Notes: generated from the letters alone by a model not told the origin. A stretch of 64,000 bases of DNA from an uncultured Massilia sp. (GCA_946481275.1 CAMLMV010000015.1:1-64000), one strand, 5' to 3'. Positions 1 through 9,867 are shown, numbered from the stretch's first letter. Numbers and translations: made by a program.

Positions 1-3
1 CAT
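1..3 (-). CDS. Start codon of a minus-strand gene leaving the left edge
   Basis: Read on the minus strand, an AAGGAG Shine-Dalgarno (10-15) is followed six bases later by ATG at 3-1. This is the layout expected for a real start, but only the start codon lies in the window. In related bacteria tkt and gap are commonly followed by phosphoglycerate kinase, so pgk is a reasonable guess; nothing here proves it. Confidence 0.5.
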
Positions 4-64
4 CTCGCTCTCCTTGAATAAGGCAAAGTTAGACAACCGATTTCAGGACGGGACAAGCGAAATA

Positions 65-92
65 AAAAAAGCGCTCCCGAGGGAGCGCTTTT
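65..92 (-). terminator. Rho-independent terminator after gap
   Basis: The arms at 67-77 and 82-92 are perfectly complementary (AAAAGCGCTCC and its complement) with a four-base loop. On the minus strand the hairpin runs into a T tract. It lies 17 bases after the gap stop codon, so it should end or attenuate the gap transcript before the next gene. Confidence 0.8.
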
Positions 93-108
93 CGTTGGGT
101 GGTGCGGA

Positions 109-1119
109 TTACTTGGCGTTCATCAGCGCCACGGTGGTGTCCAGCATGCGGTTGCTGAAGCCCCACTCGTTGTCGTACCACGACGACACCTTCACCAGGC
201 GGCCCGACACCTTGGTCAGGGTCGCGTCGAAGTTCGACGATGCCGGGTTGTGGTTGAAGTCGACCGACACCAGCGGCTCGGTGTTGTACGTCAGGATGCC
301 TTTCAGCGCGCCTTCCGATGCGTCCTTCATCAGCTTGTTGATCTCTTCCACGGTCGTGTGGCGCTTGGCGATGAACGACAGGTCGACGATCGACACGTTG
401 ATGGTCGGCACGCGGATCGCGTAGCCGTCCAGCTTGCCGTTCAGCTCCGGCAGCACCAGGCCCACCGCGGCGGCGGCGCCGGTCTTGGTCGGGATCATGG
501 ACTGGGTGGCCGAACGGGCGCGGCGCAGGTCTTCGTGCATCACGTCGGTCAGCACCTGGTCGTTGGTGTAGGCGTGCACGGTGGTCATCAGGCCGTTTTC
601 CAGGCCGATGGCGTCGTTCAGCGGCTTGACCAGCGGGGCCAGGCAGTTGGTGGTGCACGATGCGTTCGAGATCACGGTGTCCGTGGCCTTCAGCACGTCC
701 TGGTTCACGCCGAACACGATGGTGGCGTCGACGTCCTTGCCGCCCGGTGCCGAGATGATGACCTTCTTGGCGCCGCCTTTCAGGTGGGCCGACGCTTTTT
801 CCTTGGTGGTGAAGAAGCCGGTGCACTCCAGCACGACATCCACGCCCAGCTCGCCCCACGGCAGTTCGGCCGGGTTGCGCTGCGCGAACACGCGAATGCG
901 GTCGCCGTTGACGATCATGTAGTCGCCGTCGACTTCGACGGTGCCCGGGAACTTGCCGTGGGTCGTGTCGTAACGGGTCAGATGGGCGTTGTGCTCGACG
1001 TTGCCGAGATCGTTCAGCGCCACGATCTGGATGTCCTGCTTCTTGCCGCCTTCGTAGAAAGCGCGCAGCACGTTGCGGCCGATACGGCCATAACCGTTGA
1101 TTGCTACTTTGATCGTCAT
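109..1119 (-). CDS. gap: Glyceraldehyde-3-phosphate dehydrogenase, type I
   Basis: Oxidises and phosphorylates glyceraldehyde 3-phosphate to 1,3-bisphosphoglycerate with NAD in the cytoplasm (glycolysis and gluconeogenesis). The 336-residue protein has the normal length. The N-terminal Rossmann start ([16 protein letters not shown]) and the catalytic motif [13 protein letters not shown] with the active-site Cys at about residue 155 are both present, as is the C-terminal [15 protein letters not shown] signature. The start is supported by AGGAG 8 bases upstream of ATG. It lies 80 bases downstream of tkt on the same strand, linking pentose-phosphate and lower glycolytic steps. I see no defects. 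Confidence 0.98.
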   Translation of the reverse strand: MTIKVAINGYGRIGRNVLRAFYEGGKKQDIQIVALNDLGNVEHNAHLTRYDTTHGKFPGTVEVDGDYMIVNGDRIRVFAQRNPAELPWGELGVDVVLECTGFFTTKEKASAHLKGGAKKVIISAPGGKDVDATIVFGVNQDVLKATDTVISNASCTTNCLAPLVKPLNDAIGLENGLMTTVHAYTNDQVLTDVMHEDLRRARSATQSMIPTKTGAAAAVGLVLPELNGKLDGYAIRVPTINVSIVDLSFIAKRHTTVEEINKLMKDASEGALKGILTYNTEPLVSVDFNHNPASSNFDATLTKVSGRLVKVSSWYDNEWGFSNRMLDTTVALMNAK

Positions 1120-1168
1120 TTATTCACTCCTGATTAAAAAAATCCTAACACCGAAGCATAGCGTGAAA

Positions 1169-1193
1169 CCCGCCGTACGCACAGTCCGGCGGG
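1169..1193 (-). terminator. Possible hairpin between tkt and gap
   Basis: Seven-base perfect arms (CCCGCCG at 1169-1175, CGGCGGG at 1187-1193) are separated by 11 bases just after the tkt stop. Only three T residues follow on the minus strand, so it may be a weak terminator or an mRNA end-protecting hairpin and not a full stop. Confidence 0.35.
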
Positions 1194-1202
1194 CGCAATC
1201 CA

Positions 1203-3200
1203 TCAGGCCGGGAGGACCGATTTGACCTTGGCGACGACATTCTCGACCGTGAAGCCGAAGTGCTTGAACAGCACCGGGGCCGGAGCCGATTCGCCGAAGG
1301 TATCGATGCCCACCACGGCACCTTCCAGGCCGACGTACTTGTACCAGAAGTCCGTCACACCAGCCTCGACGGCCACGCGCGGGATGCCACGGCCCAGCAC
1401 GGCAGCCTTGTAGGCCGCGTCCTGGCGCTCGAACACGTCGGTCGACGGCATCGACACCACACGCACCTGGATACCCTGGCCAGCCAGGGTTTCGGCGGCT
1501 TTCACCGCCAGTTCCACTTCCGAACCCGTCGCGATCAGGACCGCGGACGGATTCGCCACATCGCGCAGCACGTAGCCGCCCCTGGCGATGTTCGCGACGG
1601 TCGCCGCGTCACGCTCCATGAACGGCAGGTTCTGGCGCGAGAAGATCAGCGTCGACGGACCATCCTTGCGCTTGACGGCCTCGCCCCAGGCGACGGTAGA
1701 TTCCGTCGTGTCGCACGGACGCCAGTTGTCCAGGTTCGGGATCAGGCGCAGCGACGAGACGTGTTCGATCGACTGGTGCGTCGGGCCGTCTTCGCCCAGG
1801 CCGATCGAGTCGTGCGTGAACACGAACAGCGAACGGATCTTCATCAGCGCGGCCATGCGCAGGGCGTTGCGGCTGTAGTCCGAGAACGTCAGGAACGTGG
1901 CGCCGAACGGGATGAAGCCGCCGTGCAGGGCGACGCCGTTCATCATGGCGGACATGCCGAATTCGCGCACGCCGTAGTTGATGTGGTTGCCCGGGGTGCC
2001 CGAACGGACGGCGACCGATTCCTTCCAGTTGGTCAGGTTCGAGCCGGTCAGGTCGGCCGAGCCGCCCAGGAATTCCGGCAGCACCGGCGCCAGCGCCTGG
2101 ATGGCGTTCTGGCTCGCCTTGCGGGTCGCGATGGTTTCTTTCTTCTCGATGGTCTGCGCGATCGCGGCGGCCAGCGTCTCTTCGAACTTGCCCGGCAGGT
2201 CACCCTTCATGCGGCGCTCGAATTCGGCGGCCAGTTCCGGGTATTGCGCGCGGTAGCCGGCGAACAGCGCGTTCCACTCGCCTTCGACGGCGGCGCCCTT
2301 CTGCTTCTGGTCCCATGCTTCGTAGATCGGGGCCGGGATGTCGAACGGGATAGCGTCCCAGATCAGGTGCTCGCGCACCGCGGCGACTTCCTTCTCGCCC
2401 AGCGCGGCGCCGTGCACCTTGTCGCCGCCCTGCAGGTTCGGCGAGCCCTTGCCGATGATCGTCTTGCAGCAGATCAGCGTCGGACGGTCCGACTGCTTGG
2501 CCTGCGCGATGGCCGCGTCCACGGCGGCGACGTCGTGGCCGTCCACGCCCGGGATCACGTTCCAGCCGTACGCTGCGAAGCGTTGCGGCGTGTCGTCCGT
2601 GAACCAGCCTTCCACCTTGCCGTCGATCGAGATGCCGTTGTCGTCGTACAGCCAGATCAGCTTGTTCAGGCGCAGCGTGCCGGCCAGCGACGCGACTTCG
2701 TGCGAGATGCCTTCCATCAGGCAGCCGTCACCCAGGAACGCGTACGTGTAGTGGTCGACGATGTCGAAGCCCGGACGGTTGAATTCTTTTGCCAGCAGCC
2801 ACTCGGCGAGCGCCATGCCGACGGCGTTGGCGATGCCCTGGCCCAGCGGGCCGGTGGTCGTTTCCACGCCCGGGGTGATGCCGACTTCCGGGTGGCCCGG
2901 GGTCTTCGAATGCATCTGGCGGAAGTTGCGGATGTCGTCCATCGACAGGTCGTAACCCGACAGGTGCAGCAGTGCGTAGTGCAGCATCGAACCGTGGCCG
3001 TTCGACAGCAGGAAACGGTCGCGGTTCATCCAGCCCGGATTGGCCGGGTTGTGGCGATAGTGGCCGTCCCACAGCGCGACGGCGATCTCGGCCATGCCCA
3101 TCGGCATGCCGGGGTGGCCGGAATTCGCCTTCTGGACGGCGTCCATCGCCAGCGCACGAATTGCGTTGGCCATCAGGGTGGTGGTTTGCAGAGATTTCAT
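1203..3200 (-). CDS. tkt: Transketolase
   Basis: Thiamine-diphosphate enzyme that moves two-carbon ketol units between sugar phosphates (pentose-phosphate pathway). The roughly 665-residue protein carries the N-terminal substrate motif [12 protein letters not shown], the ThDP-binding [12 protein letters not shown]...N segment, the central pyrimidine-domain stretch ([15 protein letters not shown]) with conserved His residues, and a C-terminal transketolase domain. The open frame extends to a GTG at 3236, but the ATG at 3200 (MKSLQ) gives the usual length; another Met ([11 protein letters not shown]) lies at 3173. None has a clear Shine-Dalgarno sequence, so the exact start is uncertain. It is divergent from rsmE and upstream of gap. 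Confidence 0.97.
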   Translation of the reverse strand: MKSLQTTTLMANAIRALAMDAVQKANSGHPGMPMGMAEIAVALWDGHYRHNPANPGWMNRDRFLLSNGHGSMLHYALLHLSGYDLSMDDIRNFRQMHSKTPGHPEVGITPGVETTTGPLGQGIANAVGMALAEWLLAKEFNRPGFDIVDHYTYAFLGDGCLMEGISHEVASLAGTLRLNKLIWLYDDNGISIDGKVEGWFTDDTPQRFAAYGWNVIPGVDGHDVAAVDAAIAQAKQSDRPTLICCKTIIGKGSPNLQGGDKVHGAALGEKEVAAVREHLIWDAIPFDIPAPIYEAWDQKQKGAAVEGEWNALFAGYRAQYPELAAEFERRMKGDLPGKFEETLAAAIAQTIEKKETIATRKASQNAIQALAPVLPEFLGGSADLTGSNLTNWKESVAVRSGTPGNHINYGVREFGMSAMMNGVALHGGFIPFGATFLTFSDYSRNALRMAALMKIRSLFVFTHDSIGLGEDGPTHQSIEHVSSLRLIPNLDNWRPCDTTESTVAWGEAVKRKDGPSTLIFSRQNLPFMERDAATVANIARGGYVLRDVANPSAVLIATGSEVELAVKAAETLAGQGIQVRVVSMPSTDVFERQDAAYKAAVLGRGIPRVAVEAGVTDFWYKYVGLEGAVVGIDTFGESAPAPVLFKHFGFTVENVVAKVKSVLPA

Positions 3201-3320
3201 GGATGTGTGGGTCTGAGGATAGGGAAGCGGTGGCACGAGCTGGCCTTAACCGGGTATTTTACCAGAGCATGACAACCTCGCTTTAAAATGCCGGCTCGTT
3301 AACGGTTCCGATTGCCATCC

Positions 3321-4046
3321 ATGCCACGTTTTTACTGCCCCCAGCCCCTCATTCCCGGCAGCGTCGTCGACCTGCCGGAAGCGGTCGCCCACCACCTGCA
3401 CGTCGTGCGCCAGCAGAGCGGCGACGAGCTCGTGCTGTTCAATGGCGAGGGCGGCCAGGCGCGCGCGCGCCTCGCCGAGATCGGCAAGCGCCGCGCCAGC
3501 GCCGAAATCGTCGCGCTGGAAGCCGTCGACGTGGAGCTCCCCTTCCGCGTCACGCTGGCCCAGGGTTTGCCGGAGGGCAGCAAGATGGACTGGATCGTCG
3601 AGAAGGCCGTCGAACTGGGCGCGGCCGGCATCATCCCGCTGGCTGCGCAGCGCTCCGTCGTGCGGCTCAGCGGCGACCGTGCCGACAAGCGGCTGGCGCA
3701 CTGGCAGGCCGTCGTCGTCAGCGCGTCCGAGCAGTGCGGACGCAACCGGCTGGCCGACGTCGCGCCCGTGCAGGACGTCAACCGCTGGCTGGCCGAACCG
3801 GATACCGGTACGCGCATCCTGCTCTCCCCGCGCGCGGACGCGTCGCTCGCGCAGTGGGTGCGCGCGACGCCGGCGCGGGACGTCACCCTGCTCGTCGGGC
3901 CGGAAGGCGGCTTCACGGACCAGGAAGAAGATGCGGCACGGGCCGCCGGCGCGCTGGCCCTATCGATGGGGCCGCGCGTGCTGCGCACGGAGACGGCCGG
4001 ATTGGCCGCGCTGGCGATCCTCGCGGCGGGCTGGGGCGGGATCTGA
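3321..4046 (+). CDS. rsmE: 16S rRNA (uracil-1498-N3) methyltransferase
   Basis: SPOUT-class methyltransferase that methylates U1498 of 16S rRNA in the assembled 30S subunit. The 241-residue protein starts MPRFYCPQPL and has an N-terminal PUA-like RNA-binding part (about 1-70). The C-terminal knotted SPOUT domain holds the motifs LLVGPEGGFTDQE and LSMGPRVLRTETA, both hallmarks of RsmE. The frame extends three codons upstream to TTG at 3312, but ATG at 3321 matches the family start. It is a single gene, convergent with the MDR oxidoreductase 8 bases beyond its stop. Confidence 0.95.
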   Translation: MPRFYCPQPLIPGSVVDLPEAVAHHLHVVRQQSGDELVLFNGEGGQARARLAEIGKRRASAEIVALEAVDVELPFRVTLAQGLPEGSKMDWIVEKAVELGAAGIIPLAAQRSVVRLSGDRADKRLAHWQAVVVSASEQCGRNRLADVAPVQDVNRWLAEPDTGTRILLSPRADASLAQWVRATPARDVTLLVGPEGGFTDQEEDAARAAGALALSMGPRVLRTETAGLAALAILAAGWGGI

Positions 4047-4054
4047 CCGGAACG

Positions 4055-5074
4055 TCACGCCGCGATCATCTGCAGCACGACCTTGCCCCTGGCGTGCCCC
4101 CGCTCGAGATACTCGAGCCCCGCCCTGGCGTCGGCAAACGGGAACACCTTGTCGATCACGGGGCGGATACGTCCGGCTTCCAGCAAGTCGCCGATCGCGG
4201 CGAGCTGGGCGCCGTCGGGGCGCACGAACATGAACGCGTAGCTGGCGCCGCGCCGTCTGGCCAGGCGCCGGATCTTACTGCTCAGCACGCCGAACAGGAA
4301 TTTCATCACGACGTTCATGCCGCGCGCCTCGGCAAATGCCGCATCGGGCGGGCCGATCAGCGAAACGATCCTGGCATCGGGGCGGACGATACGCAAGGCC
4401 TTTTCCAGCCCGTCGGCCTTGACCGTACCCAGCACGGCATCATAGCCCTGCAATACCTGCTCGAATGCCTGGCGCTTGTAATCGACGACGACGTCGGCCC
4501 CGAGCGCGCGCACGAAGTCGACATTGCCCGTGCTCGTCGTGGTGCCGACCGTCGCGCCGAGCTGCTTCGCCAGCTGGATCGCAAAGGTACCGATGCCGCC
4601 CGCGCCGGCGGGAATGAAGACCTTCTGGCCGGGTTCGAGCCGCATTCGTTCCTTGAACGCCTGCCACGCCGTCAGGCTCACCATGGGCAGAGACGCCGCC
4701 TCGGCGAAGCTGAGATTCGCCGGCTTGCGGGCCGCGGCGCGCTCGGGCACGGCGACGAACTCCGCAAAACTGCCGGCGCCCAGATCGAAGACGCTGGCGA
4801 ACACGGCGTCGCCCACCTTGAACCGGCTCACGCGGCTGCCCACTTCCACCACCGTGCCCGCGAGGTCGCTGCCCATGACGGCCGGCAGGTCGAACTTGAG
4901 GATGGGCTTGAACATGCCCTTGGGGATCATGTTGTCGATCGGGTTGACGCCGGCGGCATGGACCTGGACCAGGATCTCGTCCGGCCGGATCGTCGGATGG
5001 GCGACCTCGGCGAATTCCAGCGCGTCGGTTGCGCCGTAGCGCTTGAGTATCAGTGCTTTCATTGTTCTTTTCAT
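4055..5074 (-). CDS. Zinc-independent MDR-family NAD(P)-dependent alcohol dehydrogenase / quinone oxidoreductase
   Basis: Medium-chain dehydrogenase/reductase of about 339 residues. An N-terminal GroES-like domain (VHAAGVNPIDNMI, GSDLAGTVVEVGSRV) is followed by a Rossmann domain (AGAGGIGTFAIQLAKQLGA) for NAD(P). The structural-zinc cysteine cluster is absent, as in quinone-oxidoreductase-like members. Substrate unknown. The start is ATG at 5074 or ATG at 5062 (MKALILKRYG); neither has a strong ribosome site. It follows the SDR gene by 7 bases on the same strand, so the two are probably co-transcribed under the upstream TetR regulator. A role in aldehyde, quinone or electrophile detoxification is plausible but inferred. 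Confidence 0.85.
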   Translation of the reverse strand: MKRTMKALILKRYGATDALEFAEVAHPTIRPDEILVQVHAAGVNPIDNMIPKGMFKPILKFDLPAVMGSDLAGTVVEVGSRVSRFKVGDAVFASVFDLGAGSFAEFVAVPERAAARKPANLSFAEAASLPMVSLTAWQAFKERMRLEPGQKVFIPAGAGGIGTFAIQLAKQLGATVGTTTSTGNVDFVRALGADVVVDYKRQAFEQVLQGYDAVLGTVKADGLEKALRIVRPDARIVSLIGPPDAAFAEARGMNVVMKFLFGVLSSKIRRLARRRGASYAFMFVRPDGAQLAAIGDLLEAGRIRPVIDKVFPFADARAGLEYLERGHARGKVVLQMIAA

Positions 5075-5081
5075 GGTGGCA

Positions 5082-5888
5082 TCACGCCAGGTGGAGGTCC
5101 TTGCGCAAGCCCGCGTCCATCATCGCGGCCGGCGCCAGGGTGCGCAGCAGGCGGAGGCGCTTCGCCAGCGTGCCGGCCGTGTAGCGCAGTTTCGGACGGG
5201 GCGCCTGCGCGGCCTTGAGCACGGTGGCCGCCACCACGTCCGGCCCTTCGGCGTTGGCCATCAGTTCTTTCAGGCGCGCGGTGACGGCGACACGGATGTC
5301 GCGATAGGTGTCGAGCATCGCGTCCGGCGCAAGCAGGTTGGCGTCGAACGGGGTCTTCGTGTAGGCCGGCTCGACGACGATGGAACGGATGCCCCGGTTG
5401 CGCAATTCGTGGTCCAGCGATTCCGAATAGCCTTCGATCGCGTGTTTGGTGGCGGCGTACAGCGCGCCGTACGGCATGGGCAGAAACCCGAGGACGGAGC
5501 CCATGTGGATGATGCGGCCCGCACCCCGGCTGCGCATATGCGGCAGCACGGCACGGGTCATGCGCACGACGCCGAAGAAATTGGTGTCGAAGATAGCCTG
5601 CGCCTGCTCCATGGAACTCTCTTCGGCTCCGGCCGGGGCCAACCCGAAACCGGCGTTATTGACCAGCAGGTCGATGCCCCCTTCCCTGTGCACGACGGTG
5701 GCAACGGCTTGTTGCACCGACGCGTCGCTGGTGACGTCCAGCGCGATCATCCCGAAGGCGCCGTGCCCGCCCGCCGCACCGCGGCGGCTCGTGCCGTAGA
5801 CCTTGTACCCGGCGCCTGCCAGTTGCAGCGCAACGGCGGCCCCGATGCCGGACGATGCGCCGGTGACGAGTGCGACCTTTCTTTCCAT
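5082..5888 (-). CDS. SDR-family NAD(P)-dependent oxidoreductase
   Basis: Classical short-chain dehydrogenase of 268 residues. The N-terminal dinucleotide motif TGASSGIGAAVA, the NNAG strand and the active site YAATKHA (YxxxK) are all present, preceded by the catalytic Ser region (MGSVLGF). Substrate unknown. The start ATG at 5888 has AGGAGAAC 8 bases upstream. It is the first structural gene after tetR, and an 18-bp perfect palindrome lies 27-44 bases before its start, so repression by the adjacent TetR protein is likely. The MDR oxidoreductase follows after 7 bases. Confidence 0.9.
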   Translation of the reverse strand: MERKVALVTGASSGIGAAVALQLAGAGYKVYGTSRRGAAGGHGAFGMIALDVTSDASVQQAVATVVHREGGIDLLVNNAGFGLAPAGAEESSMEQAQAIFDTNFFGVVRMTRAVLPHMRSRGAGRIIHMGSVLGFLPMPYGALYAATKHAIEGYSESLDHELRNRGIRSIVVEPAYTKTPFDANLLAPDAMLDTYRDIRVAVTARLKELMANAEGPDVVAATVLKAAQAPRPKLRYTAGTLAKRLRLLRTLAPAAMMDAGLRKDLHLA

Positions 5889-5914
5889 GATAGTTCTCCT
5901 GACGAGGTTAATCT

Positions 5915-5932
5915 ATATGATGATCATCATAT
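5915..5932. promoter_or_regulatory. 18-bp perfect palindrome, probable TetR operator (SDR side)
   Basis: ATATGATGATCATCATAT is a perfect inverted repeat centred on GATC between tetR and the SDR gene, where the operon promoter should lie. A near copy (15 of 18 bases) sits at the tetR start. Two matching sites bracketing tetR are typical of an autoregulated TetR repressor. Confidence 0.75.
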
Positions 5933-5952
5933 TTGTGTGCAAAAAAAACGGC

Positions 5953-6567
5953 TCAACTGGCGCCGCCCGCCGGCATCAGCTGCTTCAGCGCCGCCAGCCG
6001 CAACGCCTTCGACAGCTTCGGCTCGTCCACGGCCCGGGCGATCATGGTTGCGCCGACCAGTCCGCACATGAGCATCATCGCCCGCTCGTGCGCCTCCGGC
6101 TGGCCCCAGTCCGGCATCTGCCGGGCCAGCAAGTCGATCATTTCCTTGATGCGGATCGTCGCCGCGCGCCGCACTTCCGGCGCCTGGCGCGGCATTTCCG
6201 AACCCAGCGCGGCGATCGGGCAGCCCGTCTCGATGGCGGCAAGGTGGTCATCGGACAGGTACGCCTCCACGATGCGCTGCAAGGCCTCCCCCGCCGGCGC
6301 CGCCGCCGCGATACTGGCCGCCAGGGCCACGGATTCGGCGCCGGCGCGGTCGCCGGCTTCCGCCAGCAACGCGTCGCGCGACGCGAAGTGCGCGTAAAAG
6401 CCGCCGTGCGTCAGGCCCGCCTCCTTCATGATGTCGGCCACGCCCGTACCGTCGTAGCCACTGCGCCGGATGGCGCGCGCCGCGACGTCGACGATGCGCT
6501 CATGGGTGGCTTCCTTGCGGTCCTGGGCGGACGACCTGTTCGATTTTGTTCGCATGACGATCATCAT
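5953..6567 (-). CDS. TetR/AcrR-family transcriptional repressor
   Basis: About 204 residues. The N-terminal helix-turn-helix is clear (THERIVDVAARAIRRSGYDGTG, then the recognition region LTHGGFYAHFASRDALLAEA); the C-terminal ligand-binding half is variable, as usual. Candidate starts are ATG at 6567 (GGGGA about 10 bases upstream) or ATG at 6555 (MRTKSNRSS); a GTG at 6612 lies inside a terminator stem and is unlikely. It is transcribed towards the SDR and MDR oxidoreductase genes, with operators on both sides of itself. Ligand unknown; an aldehyde or quinone-like inducer would fit the two oxidoreductases, but that is inference. Confidence 0.88.
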   Translation of the reverse strand: MMIVMRTKSNRSSAQDRKEATHERIVDVAARAIRRSGYDGTGVADIMKEAGLTHGGFYAHFASRDALLAEAGDRAGAESVALAASIAAAAPAGEALQRIVEAYLSDDHLAAIETGCPIAALGSEMPRQAPEVRRAATIRIKEMIDLLARQMPDWGQPEAHERAMMLMCGLVGATMIARAVDEPKLSKALRLAALKQLMPAGGAS

Positions 6568-6569
6568 AT
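6552..6569. promoter_or_regulatory. Second TetR operator copy over the tetR start
   Basis: GCATGACGATCATCATAT matches the perfect palindrome at 5915-5932 in 15 of 18 positions and covers the tetR start codon. It suggests autoregulation. The position over the start codon implies a very short leader or a downstream start. Confidence 0.6.
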
Positions 6570-6601
6570 CAGTAATTCCCCGAGCGGTACGTACGCCACG
6601 C

Positions 6602-6645
6602 AAAAAAAACACCCCGCGACGGACGATGTCCAGCGCGGGGTGTTT
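6602..6645 (-). terminator. Terminator of the TonB-dependent receptor gene
   Basis: Perfect 12-base arms (AAACACCCCGCG at 6607-6618 and its complement at 6634-6645) are followed on the minus strand by eight T residues. It begins 36 bases after the receptor stop codon and separates it from tetR. Confidence 0.85.
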
Positions 6646-6680
6646 GCGGGCCCGGCACCGCCGGGCTCCAGACTACGTTA

Positions 6681-9545
6681 TCAGAACGTATAGGCCAGGC
6701 CGAGGCTGAAGAAGCGGCCGATCGCGCCTGCCTGGTGCAGCGAGGCGTTGTACGACGTCTGCGCGCCCGAGTTGCCGTAGGTCGCGACGTCAGCCGGCGG
6801 CTGGCGGTCGAACAGGTTCAGGATCGAACCCTTCAGCGTCAGGTTCTGGCTCAGCCTGTACTGCAGGTTCAGGTTGACCGACGTGAACGATGCAACGTGG
6901 CAGTAGTACTCAGGCTGCGGCAGGTTGCGGAAGTACGCGCGGCCACCCACGTTGAAGCTGGTACCGCCAGGACCCGAGCAGTCGGTCACGCCCAGCGACG
7001 GGTCGATGGTCGAGAAGTCGCTGGTGTAGTTCACCGTCGTGTTCACGTCCATCGGACCACGGCTCCAGGCCAGCGAGAACTGTGCACGGTCCTTCGGGCT
7101 GCCGGTCGCGCCGGAAATCGCCGACGGGCCTTGCGTGCCGGCCAGCTGGTAGCTCACGCCACCGGCCGCTTCCGTGATGTAGCTGAAGGTGTGCGCGGCG
7201 CTCAGGTTCGCCTTCAGGGTGCCCAGGTCGCTCGGCAGACGCCAGCGGTAGCCGATGTCCGCTTCGATGCCGCTGGTCTTGGTGCCGCCCAGGTTCACGT
7301 ACGGCGAGGTCGCGTAGATGATCGGGCCCAGCGCCGGGGTGCCGACGGTGGTGGTACCGTCGCCGTTGGCGATGTCCAGCGGGGTGATCGGGCCGCGCAC
7401 GAATGCCGGGACGTAGCTCGGATCGTTACCGGCGGCCGACACGATCTGGTTGGTGACCTTGATGTTGTAGTAGTCGAGGGTGGCGTTCAGGCCACGCACC
7501 GGCTCCAGGATCACGCCCAGGGTATAGGACGTCGATTTCTCAGGCGACAGCGACGGCGTGGTCAGCTGGACGTACGGCGGGTTCAGGCCGCAGGCGGTCG
7601 GCACGTTGCCCGCGGTGTTCGGGTTGCCGTTCGCGCACAGGACCGGATCGTCGATACCGTTGAAGGTGAAGAACGAACCGGCATTGCCCACCTCGGCCGG
7701 GTTCGGCGCGCGGAAGCCCTTGGCGTAGGTACCGCGCACGCCGAACTGGCTCATCGGCGCCCACTTGAAGCTCGCCGCCGGCGTGAACTTGTTGAAGTTC
7801 TTGTAGTGGTCGTAACGGCCCGAAGCGTGCAGTTCCAGGCTCTTGATCGGGGTCGCCTGCAGTTCGGCGAAGGCCGCCGTATTCGTCTCGTCGCCGATCA
7901 CGAAGGCGGTGGTCTGTGCGACCTGGCCGTTCGCGGTCAGGCTGGCCGCCGGCGAGTTCTGGGTGCGCTTGTGGTAGTGCAGGCCGGCTGCCAGGGCCAG
8001 CGGACCGGCGCCCAGTTGCATCAGCTCGCGCGAACCGACCGCGTCGAAGTAGTTCAGCTTCGACTCCAGGGTGTTCGAGAAGTGCGGCGACACCGTGGCC
8101 AGCAGGGCCGGCGAGTTGCCGCCAACCGGGTTCCAGGTACCGTTGAAGATCGCGTTGTACAGGGCGGCACGGTCGATGTAGCCGCTGTAGTCGATGTCGG
8201 TCTTGACCTTGGTGATGCCGCCGGCGACGTTGATGTCCCAGCCGTAGGCGCTGCCGTGCAGGTCGAGCGCGAAGCGGGTCGTGGTCGCGGTGTTGTCCTG
8301 GGTCGCGAACGGATCGGTGCCCGGGATGTAGCCGTACAGGCGGGCCGTGGTGCCCAGCTGGTTGAACGACGCGGTGGCCGGGATCAGGGTGCTCGGCACG
8401 CGGCTGTTACCCGAGGTCACGACGCCATTGTTCAGCGAGTTGTTGCCGCCGAACGTGGTCGGCGAGTAGGCCGACAGGTAGCTGCCGCGGTTGTTGACGC
8501 TGTTACGCTGGAACATCGAGCCCTTGAACGCCAGTTCCCAGTCCTGGTTCAGCTTCTTGGTCATGCCGACCAGCAGGTTGATGTTCTCGGTCTGCGGCTG
8601 GATGTTGGTGACGGTGTCGCGGATCGCGCAACCGCCGCTCATGTACAGGTTGTAGTTACACTTGGTCGGATCCAGGAACTGGAAGTTGGCCGGATTGTTG
8701 ACGCCGCCGGTGCCCGCCGGGTTGTACAGGAACGGGCTGTTGGTCGCGGTCAGGCGCGAGTTCAGGCCGTTGGGCACGCCCAGGCGGATGTTGTTGCCGC
8801 CGCGCGAACGCCAGTCCGCGTTCGCCCAATCGAAACGATCGCGGTCCGACACCTTGATCGAACCCTGGCGGCGCCATTCGGCGGTGACGAAAGCGTTGTA
8901 GCCGTCGTTGTCCAGGTCGCCGATACCGGTGCTGATCGACGCGCGGTGCGTCTTGCCGCCGCCGTGCTGGGTGTTGCCGGATTCGGCCGCCACGCGGGTG
9001 CCGTTCAGGTTTTTCTTCAGCTTGATGTTGACGACGCCGGCGATGGCGTCGGAACCGTACAGCGACGAAGCGCCGCTTTTCAGGACTTCGATGCTTTCGA
9101 TGGCATCGAACGGAATCGAGGAGACGTCGACGAAGGCGCGCTGGGCGTCATCCGACAGCGGATACGGGGCAAGGCGGTGGCCGTCGACCAGCACCAGGGT
9201 CGCGCCGACCGTCAGGCCGCGCAGCGAAATACCCGAAGCGCCGTTCGCGAATGCGCCGGAAAAGCCGGTGCCGAGCGTGCCCTGGCCGTTGGCGGCGAGG
9301 TCATTCAGCAGTTCGGCGACGGAGGTCTTGCCGCTTTTCTGGATGTCCGCGGCCGTCAACACCTGCACGGGGGTCGGGGTTTCGGTGTCGGTACGGCTGA
9401 TCAGCGAACCAGTGACGACCACGCGCGCGGGGGCTTGGGCGCTGACCGCATCTTGCGTCTGAGCCATTGCCGGTGCTGCCAGCAGCGCGCCGCTGGCCAG
9501 AACGCACGAAATCGCCAATGGCATCGACTTCAATTTAAACGTCAT
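6681..9545 (-). CDS. TonB-dependent outer-membrane receptor
   Basis: 954-residue outer-membrane beta-barrel that takes up a ligand using TonB energy. It has a signal peptide (about residues 1-28, ending APAMA-Q), a short TonB-box-like segment (ARVVVTG), a plug domain (about 45-170: VQVLTAADIQKSG, ISLRGL, VLVDGHRL, IESIEVLKSGASSLYGSDAIAGVVNIKLKK) and a long barrel ending in the aromatic FFSLGLAYTF, the usual C-terminal signal for outer-membrane assembly. No STN signalling domain is present. The start has AAGGAG 8 bases upstream. No transporter or enzyme gene lies next to it, so the ligand (carbohydrate, siderophore or other) cannot be read. A 709-base non-coding region precedes it. Confidence 0.93.
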   Translation of the reverse strand: MTFKLKSMPLAISCVLASGALLAAPAMAQTQDAVSAQAPARVVVTGSLISRTDTETPTPVQVLTAADIQKSGKTSVAELLNDLAANGQGTLGTGFSGAFANGASGISLRGLTVGATLVLVDGHRLAPYPLSDDAQRAFVDVSSIPFDAIESIEVLKSGASSLYGSDAIAGVVNIKLKKNLNGTRVAAESGNTQHGGGKTHRASISTGIGDLDNDGYNAFVTAEWRRQGSIKVSDRDRFDWANADWRSRGGNNIRLGVPNGLNSRLTATNSPFLYNPAGTGGVNNPANFQFLDPTKCNYNLYMSGGCAIRDTVTNIQPQTENINLLVGMTKKLNQDWELAFKGSMFQRNSVNNRGSYLSAYSPTTFGGNNSLNNGVVTSGNSRVPSTLIPATASFNQLGTTARLYGYIPGTDPFATQDNTATTTRFALDLHGSAYGWDINVAGGITKVKTDIDYSGYIDRAALYNAIFNGTWNPVGGNSPALLATVSPHFSNTLESKLNYFDAVGSRELMQLGAGPLALAAGLHYHKRTQNSPAASLTANGQVAQTTAFVIGDETNTAAFAELQATPIKSLELHASGRYDHYKNFNKFTPAASFKWAPMSQFGVRGTYAKGFRAPNPAEVGNAGSFFTFNGIDDPVLCANGNPNTAGNVPTACGLNPPYVQLTTPSLSPEKSTSYTLGVILEPVRGLNATLDYYNIKVTNQIVSAAGNDPSYVPAFVRGPITPLDIANGDGTTTVGTPALGPIIYATSPYVNLGGTKTSGIEADIGYRWRLPSDLGTLKANLSAAHTFSYITEAAGGVSYQLAGTQGPSAISGATGSPKDRAQFSLAWSRGPMDVNTTVNYTSDFSTIDPSLGVTDCSGPGGTSFNVGGRAYFRNLPQPEYYCHVASFTSVNLNLQYRLSQNLTLKGSILNLFDRQPPADVATYGNSGAQTSYNASLHQAGAIGRFFSLGLAYTF

Positions 9546-9844
9546 GAATACTTCTCCTTCTCGAATCTCTCAAAGTGGTTTCTTACGTTCACCACATGCA
9601 GGCACGGCGCTTACACGCGGGGGCGGCCAAGCTGCGCCGCCCCCGTTTGCACGGCCGTTGCCTGCAAAGGCTTTTGGCCTGGTGCGTTTGAACTACTGGT
9701 GACTACCACACTAATTGATGTGTTTTTTCATCATTCGCCCTGTAGGACGAACCCTCTCAATTAACGTTTCTTAGATATCAAACGTTACTGATTTGTCGAT
9801 AAAACCATAGCAAAAGCGAAAGTGTCAATAAAACACAATTGCCG

Positions 9845-9867
9845 AAATGTGTAGAAACAACACATTT
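9845..9867. repeat. Inverted repeat upstream of the TonB-dependent receptor
   Basis: AAATGTGT at 9845-9852 and ACACATTT at 9860-9867 are perfect complements separated by 7 bases, about 300 bases before the receptor start. It could be an operator; no regulator family was identified. Confidence 0.35.
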
